A stretch of DNA of 8,579 nt from positions 1 through 8,579 of the forward strand of contig ONQK01000179.1 in assembly GCA_900319895.1 (NCBI GenBank), in the 5' to 3' direction. Position numbers and translations under genes: made by a program. The number at the start of each line of letters is the position of its first letter. Position 1 is the stretch's first letter. The notes below the pieces were generated by a model that worked only from the letters and a program-made list of their open reading frames with translations, had not been told where the DNA came from and ran no database searches. The DNA comes from an uncultured Prevotella sp. (GTDB lineage Bacteria > Bacteroidota > Bacteroidia > Bacteroidales > Bacteroidaceae). Shown here one piece after another: positions 1-5,087 of this stretch.

Positions 1-215
1 AGAAAGGAAACTACAACACACATTTTGTCGAGCATAATGCTGTGCGCCTGCGGCCGCGCCCTGGTTTTAAGAATGAGAGCGAGGAAATGGCCGTGATAGC
101 CGCATACATTGACTATCTGATGAATCTGGAGGAGAACACCACGCAGCCCGACCAAAAGTCGGCCATTAGCCGATGGCGCTCGTTTGGCTTGCAGAAAGGT
201 GTTTTGAGGGTATAA
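1..215 (+). CDS. accC: Biotin carboxylase subunit, C-terminal end (partial)
   Basis: Only the last 70 codons are present; the gene enters from the left edge, with its reading frame starting at base 3, and stops at TAA 213-215. The fragment opens with KGNYNTHFVEHN, which matches the G-N-Y-x-T-x-F-(I/V)-E segment near the end of the C-terminal domain of biotin carboxylases in acyl-CoA and pyruvate carboxylases. It is followed by an alpha-helical tail (EEMAVIAAYIDYLMNLEE) and a basic end. The family carries out ATP- and bicarbonate-dependent carboxylation of biotin on the carrier protein. The next gene starts 12 bases downstream and encodes that carrier, which strongly supports the call. The ATP-grasp catalytic residues lie outside the window. 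The symbol accC is used in the family sense; the enzyme could equally be the alpha subunit of a propionyl-CoA carboxylase. Confidence 0.82.
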   Translation, partial: KGNYNTHFVEHNAVRLRPRPGFKNESEEMAVIAAYIDYLMNLEENTTQPDQKSAISRWRSFGLQKGVLRV

Positions 216-227
216 GCAATTGAGTTT

Positions 228-740
228 ATGGAAATACAAGTAGGAAACAAGACCATGGAGGTGACGTTGCTCTCAAAGGAAGGCAATGTGGTGAAAATTG
301 ACATCGACGGGCGTATCTACGAGGCAGACGTGGCGATGTTGCAGAACGGCAGCTGCTCCATCATCCATGAAGGCAATTCGTACAAGGCCGAGTTCGTGAA
401 AAGTGAGAGCGGAAAGCACTATCGTGTTAATGTAAACTATTCCACTTACCAGATTGACATGCTCGACTCACAGGCAAAATACATGCGTATGCGGAAACAT
501 TCCGCTACGACGAGCCAAAAGGACACGATTACGGCAGCTATGCCATGCAAAATCGTCAAGGTTTACTGTAAAAAAGGCGACCTGCTCAAGGCCGGTGACA
601 CGGCACTGATGATGGAGGCGATGAAAATGCAGTCGTACTATCAAGTGGCAGCCGACTGCCAGGTGGAGGAAGTCCTGGTCAGTGAAGGCGACAACGTACG
701 GGTCGACCAAGTCCTGGTCAGGCTGAAGGTTGATCAGTGA
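228..740 (+). CDS. Biotin carboxyl carrier protein with N-terminal BT-like domain
   Basis: A 170-residue cytosolic protein that carries biotin between the biotin carboxylase (upstream gene) and the carboxyltransferase (downstream gene). Residues about 98-167 form a biotinyl domain with the canonical biotinylation motif EAMKM (residues 130-134); Lys133 is the expected biotinylated residue. The preceding AAMPCKIVKVYCKKGD and the following VSEGDNVRVDQVLVRL are the usual half-domain repeats around it. Residues 1 to about 85 are strand-rich, with repeated G-x-x-Y-x-(A/V)-x-(V/F) units (GRIYEADV, GNSYKAEF, GKHYRVNV). They resemble the linker/BT region that in propionyl-CoA and related carboxylases sits between the carboxylase and carrier domains of one chain. 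Here that region is joined to the carrier in a separate protein. ATG 228 gives the full domain, lies 12 bases after the previous stop and has no clear Shine-Dalgarno, so translation may be coupled. It could be annotated simply as a biotin/lipoyl attachment protein. Confidence 0.9.
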   Translation: MEIQVGNKTMEVTLLSKEGNVVKIDIDGRIYEADVAMLQNGSCSIIHEGNSYKAEFVKSESGKHYRVNVNYSTYQIDMLDSQAKYMRMRKHSATTSQKDTITAAMPCKIVKVYCKKGDLLKAGDTALMMEAMKMQSYYQVAADCQVEEVLVSEGDNVRVDQVLVRLKVDQ

Positions 741-786
741 GCACCAACACATGATTTTATATATATCAGAAGCGTAAACAAAGAGT

Positions 787-820
787 CCCCGTGAGCAAAA
801 GCTGAACCGTGCTCACGGGG
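787..820 (+). other. Intercistronic hairpin in the carboxylase operon
   Basis: The 112-base gap between the carrier and carboxyltransferase genes contains a perfect inverted repeat: CCCCGTGAGCA (787-797) pairs with TGCTCACGGGG (810-820) over 11 bp, leaving a 12-base loop. It ends 32 bases before the carboxyltransferase ATG and is not followed by a T run, so it is not a classical intrinsic terminator. It may be an mRNA processing or stability element that sets the ratio of carrier to carboxyltransferase, or a weak attenuator. I found no TAnnTTTG promoter in this gap, so co-transcription across it is the simplest reading. Confidence 0.7.
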
Positions 821-843
821 CTTGAGAAAAGAAACCAAAAAAA

Positions 844-847
844 GGAG
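844..847 (+). promoter_or_regulatory. Shine-Dalgarno for the carboxyltransferase gene
   Basis: GGAG at 844-847, five bases before ATG 853. It is the clearest ribosome binding site in the window; most other starts lack one. An in-frame TGA at 823-825, with no start codon after it, confirms that translation cannot begin further upstream than 853. Confidence 0.65.
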
Positions 848-852
848 AAGAT

Positions 853-2301
853 ATGGAAAAACAAGATAAACTGACAGCTCGCCAGCGCATCGAAACCCTG
901 CTGGACACAGGTACATTCGTGGAGACGGACAAGCACGTCGTACATCGCTGTACCGACTTTGGCATGGAGAAAAAACATATTGAGGGCGATGGTGTAATTG
1001 CCGGTTATGGAAAAATTGACGGCAGGCTCGTCTTCGTCTATGCGTTCGACTTTGCGGTATTTGGCGGCTCGCTCTCGGCCGCTAATGCCCAGAAGATAGA
1101 GAAGATACAGAAGTTGGCACTCAAAAACGGGGCACCCATCATCTCACTGAACGATTCCGGAGGCGCACGAATACAAGAAGGCGTTGAGTCGTTGACGGGA
1201 TTTGCCAAAATATTCTATCAAAATGTCATGGCATCGGGTGTTATCCCGCAAATCTCAGCCATCATGGGCGCCTGTGCCGGTGGATCGTGCTATTCACCAG
1301 CTCTGACCGACTTCATTTTAATGGTCAAGGGGCAAAGTCAGATGTTCGTGACCGGGCCGGACGTCGTGCGCGCGGTGACCAACGAGGACGTTGACAAGGA
1401 AACGCTGGGCGGGGCGGCGGCGCATTGCTCGGTCAGCGGCGTGAGCCATTTCCTGACTGCCAATGACGAGGAGATGCTGATGACCATACGCGAGCTTGTA
1501 GGCTTCATACCCTCCAACAATATGGAAGACTCGCCCGTGCATCCGATTACCGACGAGGTGGGCAGAGTTTGTCATGAGTTGGACAATGTCGTACCGCAAG
1601 ACACAAACATACCCTATGACATCCGGGACATCATCGATCCAGTATGTGACCAGCAATACTTTTTTGAAGTAATGGCTGAATTTGCCAAGAACATCGTCGT
1701 GGGGTTCGGGAGGCTGGCGGGAAGAACCGTAGGTTTTGTCGCCAACCAGCCCAATTTCCTGGCCGGCGCACTGGACATTGATGCCTCTGACAAGGCGGCG
1801 CGTTTCATCCGCTTTTGCGACTGCTTCAACATCCCGCTCATAGCCATCGAAGATGTGCCGGGATTCCTGCCTGGTGTGAATCAAGAGCACAACGGCATCA
1901 TCCGTCACGGCGCTAAGGTCGTTTATGCTTTTGCAGAGGCCACGGTCCCCAAAATCACGCTCATCACGCGGAAGGCCTATGGTGGTGCATACATCGTGAT
2001 GAACTCCAAATGCATCGGTGCCGACGTAAACTTGGCTTATCCGACGGCAGAAATCGCGGTCATGGGAGCCGAAGGAGCCTGCAATATCCTTTACAGGAAG
2101 GCTTCTGAGGAGCAAAGGGCGGAGGCAGTTAAAGAATACCGTGAGAAATTTGCCAATCCCATGCCCGCTGCCCGGCTGGGGTACATTGATGACATCATCC
2201 AACCGTGTGACACGCGTATCCACTTGATCCGCGCGTTGGAGATGACACGCAACAAAAGTGAAAATAACCCACCTAAAAAACACGGGAACATACCTCTTTA
2301 A
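853..2301 (+). CDS. Acyl-CoA carboxylase carboxyltransferase (beta) subunit, PccB/MmdA family
   Basis: A 482-residue carboxyltransferase that moves the carboxyl group between carboxybiotin and an acyl-CoA (propionyl-CoA/methylmalonyl-CoA or acetyl-CoA). Two crotonase-fold halves are visible. The N-half has SLNDSGGARIQEG (residues 98-110) and the GACAGGSCYSPAL oxyanion loop (139-151). The C-half has EDVPGFLPG (333-341), the second oxyanion region YGGAYIVMNSK (376-386) and PTAEIAVMGAEGA (397-409). The end, NPPKKHGNIPL, is the usual family C-terminus, so the gene is complete at the 3' end. The family is normally about 510-520 residues; this protein opens directly at KLTARQRIETLL and lacks some 25-30 N-terminal residues, with no upstream start available. 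Family members also serve as the decarboxylase alpha subunit in the succinate-to-propionate route, but adjacent biotin carboxylase and carrier genes favour an ATP-dependent carboxylase. Substrate cannot be fixed from sequence reading alone. Confidence 0.93.
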   Translation: MEKQDKLTARQRIETLLDTGTFVETDKHVVHRCTDFGMEKKHIEGDGVIAGYGKIDGRLVFVYAFDFAVFGGSLSAANAQKIEKIQKLALKNGAPIISLNDSGGARIQEGVESLTGFAKIFYQNVMASGVIPQISAIMGACAGGSCYSPALTDFILMVKGQSQMFVTGPDVVRAVTNEDVDKETLGGAAAHCSVSGVSHFLTANDEEMLMTIRELVGFIPSNNMEDSPVHPITDEVGRVCHELDNVVPQDTNIPYDIRDIIDPVCDQQYFFEVMAEFAKNIVVGFGRLAGRTVGFVANQPNFLAGALDIDASDKAARFIRFCDCFNIPLIAIEDVPGFLPGVNQEHNGIIRHGAKVVYAFAEATVPKITLITRKAYGGAYIVMNSKCIGADVNLAYPTAEIAVMGAEGACNILYRKASEEQRAEAVKEYREKFANPMPAARLGYIDDIIQPCDTRIHLIRALEMTRNKSENNPPKKHGNIPL

Positions 2302-2343
2302 GGTGAACAAAAATAATATTTTGATGTTTTTTCGCTTCCGGTT

Positions 2344-2377
2344 AAAGGCTTCCAAGCTTTTTTCCGGAAGCCTTTTT
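2344..2377 (+). terminator. Terminator of the carboxylase operon
   Basis: AAAGGCTTCC (2344-2353) pairs with GGAAGCCTTT (2366-2375) around a 12-base loop, and the right arm runs into a T5 tract (2373-2377). It lies 42 bases after the carboxyltransferase stop and has typical intrinsic-terminator shape. A second pairing, CTTCCGG (2335-2341) with CCGGAAG (2364-2370), uses the same right arm and would exclude the terminator stem. Confidence 0.8.
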
Positions 2378-2429
2378 ATCACCCGACGATGGTCGTCTTG
2401 TGGTGAGACAAGAGGTGTTGCTGGGCACC

Positions 2430-2474
2430 AAAAAGAGGCAGGCCATTTGAGGTGATGCCACAAATGGCCTGCCT
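2430..2474 (-). terminator. Terminator of tdh
   Basis: A perfect 14-bp inverted repeat, AGGCAGGCCATTTG (2436-2449) with CAAATGGCCTGCCT (2461-2474), has an 11-base loop. Read on the minus strand it follows the tdh stop by 32 bases and is followed by CTTTTT (complement of 2435-2430), as expected for an intrinsic terminator. On the plus strand no T run follows, so it acts mainly for tdh. The bases between the two terminators (2378-2429) hold only small hairpins (for example GACGA 2385-2389 with TCGTC 2393-2397) and no gene that I can support. Confidence 0.85.
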
Positions 2475-2506
2475 GTTATCAAGGACTTGATGTATTCAAG
2501 CCATGG

Positions 2507-3460
2507 TTAGAGCAGTTTTTTGCTCAGTTTTTCCAACATGTCCACCGTCATGCCGCTGAGGTCAAATTGAGGCCTCCAATCCCACTCGTTGCGCGCGCAA
2601 GAGTCGTCCATGCAGTCTGGCCAACTGTCGGCAATGCCTTGTTTGAGAGGGTCTACATCGTAGATCATCTGGAAGTCCGGCTTGTGTTTCTTGATTTCAG
2701 CAAAAACGGTTTCAGGCGCGAAGCTCATCGCCGCCACGTTGAAGCCGTTGCGGTGGATGAGGCGCGATGGGTCGGCCTCCATCAGCGTGATGGCAGCATT
2801 GAGTGCGTCAGGCATGTACATCATGTCCATCAGCGTCCCTTCCTTGATGGGACAAGTGAATTGTTCGCCGCGGACAGCGTGGTAGTAGATGTCTACAGCA
2901 TAGTCGGTGGTGCCGCCGCCCGGAGGTGTGATATAGGAGATGATGCCTGGAAAGCGTACGGAACGGGTGTCTACGCCGTATTTTTTGAAGTAATAGTCGC
3001 TGAGCAACTCCGTGGTGACTTTGCTTACGCCGTAGATGGTGCCCGGACGCTGTACGGTGTCTTGTGGCGTCATGGTGTGTGGCGTAGACAGTCCGAATGA
3101 CCCGATGGAACTCGGGGTGAATACGGCACAATTGTGCTCGCGTGCTACTTCGAGGACGTTCCAGAGCCCGTCGATGCCGATTTTCCATGCCAGGCGCGGC
3201 TTTCCTTCTGCTACGACCGACAGCAATGCGGCAAGATTGTAGATGGTGTCAATGTCATATTCTTTGACAACCTTGGCAAGGCCCTGGGGGTCTGTCACAT
3301 CAGTTACTGTTGACGGACCGCTTTCCAGCAATTCTCCCTTGGGTTCTGCACCGATGATGTAACCTGCAACGACATGCTCGTTGCCGTAGCGTTTCCTTAA
3401 CTCCATTGTCAGCTCAGAGCCGATTTGTCCGGTTGAGCCAATGATTAATATATTCTTCAT
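2507..3460 (-). CDS. tdh: L-threonine 3-dehydrogenase, short-chain dehydrogenase/epimerase type
   Basis: A 317-residue NAD-dependent enzyme expected to oxidise L-threonine to 2-amino-3-ketobutyrate in the cytosol. The N-terminus MKNILIIGSTGQIGSEL holds the Rossmann GxxGxxG motif (Gly8, Gly11, Gly14). YNLAALLS (residues 74-81), TPSSIGSFG (115-123) and the catalytic YGVSK (Tyr143, Lys147) follow the extended SDR/NAD-dependent epimerase pattern. SVRFPGIISY and the PPGGGTTDYAVDIYYHA segment (179-195) are typical of the SDR-type threonine dehydrogenase rather than of sugar epimerases. This family is unrelated to the zinc-dependent E. coli Tdh. The reading frame is open to 3514, but ATG 3460 gives the family N-terminus and lies downstream of the predicted promoter (3484-3514). 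The divergent neighbour is kbl, the next enzyme of the pathway, which makes the assignment firm. Confidence 0.92.
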   Translation of the reverse strand: MKNILIIGSTGQIGSELTMELRKRYGNEHVVAGYIIGAEPKGELLESGPSTVTDVTDPQGLAKVVKEYDIDTIYNLAALLSVVAEGKPRLAWKIGIDGLWNVLEVAREHNCAVFTPSSIGSFGLSTPHTMTPQDTVQRPGTIYGVSKVTTELLSDYYFKKYGVDTRSVRFPGIISYITPPGGGTTDYAVDIYYHAVRGEQFTCPIKEGTLMDMMYMPDALNAAITLMEADPSRLIHRNGFNVAAMSFAPETVFAEIKKHKPDFQMIYDVDPLKQGIADSWPDCMDDSCARNEWDWRPQFDLSGMTVDMLEKLSKKLL

Positions 3461-3483
3461 GTTAGCATGGTTTAATTTGGGTG

Positions 3484-3514
3484 CAAAGTAAATCATTTTT
3501 CCGCAGATATACAA
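3484..3514 (-). promoter_or_regulatory. Predicted tdh promoter
   Basis: On the minus strand, TTG (3514-3512) is followed after exactly 20 bases by TTACTTTG (3491-3484), a one-mismatch version of the Bacteroidetes -7 box TAnnTTTG. Transcription would start about 15-20 bases before ATG 3460, giving a very short leader without a Shine-Dalgarno. Confidence 0.5.
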
Positions 3515-3574
3515 TTTCGAATGTTTAAAGTTTTTTAAAATTAAGGATTTTGTTAAAAAAAAATGTCAGAAATA

Positions 3575-3605
3575 TTGTCGGATACAAAATATTTCGTTTA
3601 TTTTG
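3575..3605 (+). promoter_or_regulatory. Predicted kbl promoter
   Basis: TTG (3575-3577) is followed after exactly 20 bases by TTATTTTG (3598-3605), a one-mismatch TAnnTTTG box. An A9 run (3555-3563) lies upstream and could act as an UP-like element. The implied start near 3611 leaves a leader of about 44 bases with AAGGA (3645-3649) five bases before ATG 3655. The spacing is identical to the divergent tdh promoter. Confidence 0.5.
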
Positions 3606-3654
3606 CGCTGAAAATCAAGATGATAACATTATAAATCTAAATTTAAGGATATTT

Positions 3655-4842
3655 ATGTACGGAAAATTCAAAGAACATCTGGCTTCTACGTTGCAGGAAA
3701 TCAAGGATGCCGGACTTTACAAAGAGGAACGCTTGATTGAAAGCCAACAGCAAGCTGCAATACAAGTAAAGGGAAAAGAGGTGCTGAACTTTTGTGCCAA
3801 CAACTATCTTGGCCTTTCCAACCATCCGCGCTTGATCGACGGTGCCAAAAAGATGATGGACGCACGGGGCTACGGCATGTCCTCGGTTCGTTTCATCTGC
3901 GGGACACAAGATGCGCACAAAGAACTTGAAGCAGCCATCAGCGAGTATTTCAAGACAGAGGATACGATCCTCTATGCGGCGTGTTTCGATGCCAACGGCG
4001 GCGTGTTCGAGCCTCTGTTCACCGAAGAAGACGCTATCATCTCAGATGCGTTGAACCATGCTTCAATCATCGATGGCGTGCGACTTTGCAAGGCCAAGCG
4101 CTATCGTTATGCCAACGCCGACATGGGAGAGTTGGAAAAATGCTTGCAGGAGGCGCAGGCACAGCGTTTCCGCATCATTGTGACCGATGGTGTGTTCTCA
4201 ATGGACGGCAATGTGGCACCGATGGACAAGATTTGCGACCTGGCAGAGAAATACGATGCACTCGTGATGGTGGACGAAAGCCATTCGGCCGGTGTTGTAG
4301 GGCCTACCGGGCGCGGGGTGAGCGAGTTCTTCGACACTTATGGGCGTGTGGACATCTATACCGGTACGCTAGGGAAGGCTTTTGGCGGCGCATTGGGAGG
4401 ATTTACCACCGGACGCAAGGAAATCATCGACCTCTTGCGCCAGCGCTCACGTCCCTATCTGTTCTCCAACTCGCTGGCGCCAGGCATCATCGGGGCAAGC
4501 ATCGAGGTCTTCAAGATGTTGAAGGAGAGCAATGAGTTGCACGACCGTCTGGTGGACAATGTCAACTATTTCCGTGACAAGATGATGTCGGCGGGATTCG
4601 ACATCAAGCCGACGCAAAGTGCGATTTGCGCAGTGATGCTCTATGATGCGAAACTATCACAGGTCTATGCCGCAAAAATGCAGGAAGAGGGCATTTATGT
4701 CACCGGATTCTATTATCCGGTTGTACCAAAGGACCAGGCGCGCATCCGCGTGCAGCTCAGTGCCGGCCACAATCGTGAGCAGCTCGACCGTTGCATCAAT
4801 GCTTTCATCAAGGTGGGCAAGGAATTGGGCGTGTTGAAATAA
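3655..4842 (+). CDS. kbl: 2-amino-3-ketobutyrate coenzyme A ligase (glycine C-acetyltransferase)
   Basis: A 395-residue PLP-dependent alpha-oxoamine synthase that cleaves 2-amino-3-ketobutyrate with CoA to glycine and acetyl-CoA, completing threonine breakdown begun by tdh. From memory it aligns along its whole length with E. coli Kbl (398 residues), sharing VLNFCANNYLGL (43-54), SVRFICGTQDAHKELE (77-92), DALNHASIIDGVRLCKAKRY (131-150), DGVFSMDG (178-185), MVDESH (205-210) and RQRSRPYLFSNSLAP. Lys241 in GTLGKAFGG is the expected PLP Schiff-base lysine and Asp207 the residue that contacts the pyridine nitrogen. The GIYVTGFYYPVVP stretch near the end distinguishes it from 8-amino-7-oxononanoate synthase and serine palmitoyltransferase. 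The frame is open from 3550, but the extra 35 residues would begin upstream of the predicted promoter and have no family counterpart; MYGKFKEHL at 3655 matches the family start and has AAGGA before it. Confidence 0.96.
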   Translation: MYGKFKEHLASTLQEIKDAGLYKEERLIESQQQAAIQVKGKEVLNFCANNYLGLSNHPRLIDGAKKMMDARGYGMSSVRFICGTQDAHKELEAAISEYFKTEDTILYAACFDANGGVFEPLFTEEDAIISDALNHASIIDGVRLCKAKRYRYANADMGELEKCLQEAQAQRFRIIVTDGVFSMDGNVAPMDKICDLAEKYDALVMVDESHSAGVVGPTGRGVSEFFDTYGRVDIYTGTLGKAFGGALGGFTTGRKEIIDLLRQRSRPYLFSNSLAPGIIGASIEVFKMLKESNELHDRLVDNVNYFRDKMMSAGFDIKPTQSAICAVMLYDAKLSQVYAAKMQEEGIYVTGFYYPVVPKDQARIRVQLSAGHNREQLDRCINAFIKVGKELGVLK

Positions 4843-4849
4843 AGGCGTT

Positions 4850-4893
4850 TGCCGTCTAAATAGGCGGCATCGGCGCTAGAATAGCGCATGCCG
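4850..4893 (+). other. Overlapping, mutually exclusive hairpins after kbl
   Basis: Just after the kbl stop, TGCCGTC (4850-4856) can pair with GGCGGCA (4863-4869), with one G-U pair and a 6-base loop. The overlapping segment CGGCAT (4865-4870), then a 2-base bulge and GCGCTA (4873-4878), pairs with TAGCGC ATGCCG (4882-4893) around a GAA loop, 12 bp in all. The second structure is stronger and the two cannot form together. The role is unknown: possibly 3' end protection of kbl mRNA. Confidence 0.5.
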
Positions 4894-4900
4894 GATTGCC

Positions 4901-4947
4901 ATTGGGCCTCAAAAGTTGGAAAATGCTTTTGGGGTTCAATTTTTTTT
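4901..4947 (+). terminator. Terminator of kbl
   Basis: ATTGGGCCTCAAAAG (4901-4915) pairs with CTTTTGGGGTTCAAT (4926-4940) over 15 bp, including three G-U pairs, around a 10-base loop. A T7 tract follows immediately (4941-4947). This is a strong intrinsic terminator 58 bases after the kbl stop. Confidence 0.85.
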
Positions 4948-4979
4948 GGAGAAAACAGATGGTGCCCAGTCAATTTTGC

Positions 4980-5004
4980 AAGTTGTGAAAACAATTTTCA
5001 ACTT
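4980..5004. repeat. Inverted repeat upstream of the protease promoter
   Basis: AAGTTG (4980-4985) pairs with CAACTT (4999-5004) and AAAA (4988-4991) with TTTT (4995-4998), with a TG bulge and a CAA loop. It ends 45 bases before the -7 box of the protease promoter, so it could be an operator-like site or a second weak terminator for kbl. The sequence alone does not decide. Confidence 0.4.
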
Positions 5005-5020
5005 TTGATTTTTATCTGTT

Positions 5021-5057
5021 TTTGCTGCTTTTTTTCGTTTTTTTTTTGCTATCTTTG
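5021..5057 (+). promoter_or_regulatory. Predicted promoter of the C10 protease
   Basis: TATCTTTG (5050-5057) is a perfect Bacteroidetes -7 box (TAnnTTTG). The nearest TTTG upstream is at 5021-5024, leaving a 25-base spacer that is longer than the usual 19-21 and almost entirely T, including T7 (5029-5035) and T10 (5038-5047). A start near 5064 would give a leader of about 25 bases to ATG 5088. The -7 box is convincing; the -33 assignment is weak. Confidence 0.6.
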
Positions 5058-5087
5058 CCCCAATTAAAAATCATAAAAAGACATTGT

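Noticed and set aside
1318..2463. Long 381-codon open frame on the minus strand opposite the carboxyltransferase gene
   Set aside because: Its product shows no recognisable domain. It lies almost wholly opposite a clearly conserved gene and runs through both terminators, so it is a codon-usage shadow.
2567..3100. 177-codon open frame on the plus strand opposite tdh
   Set aside because: Composition is an antisense echo of tdh; no family features and no promoter.
3461..3514. Upstream start extending Tdh by 18 residues
   Set aside because: It overlaps the predicted tdh promoter and places extra residues before the Rossmann fold that normally begins the protein.
3550..3654. Upstream start extending Kbl by 35 residues
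   Set aside because: It precedes the predicted promoter, has no counterpart in E. coli Kbl, and overlaps the divergent control region.
5022..5087. Upstream TTG start extending the protease by 22 residues
   Set aside because: It lies before the predicted -7 box, is encoded by the T-rich promoter spacer, and would place a second hydrophobic stretch before a good signal peptide.
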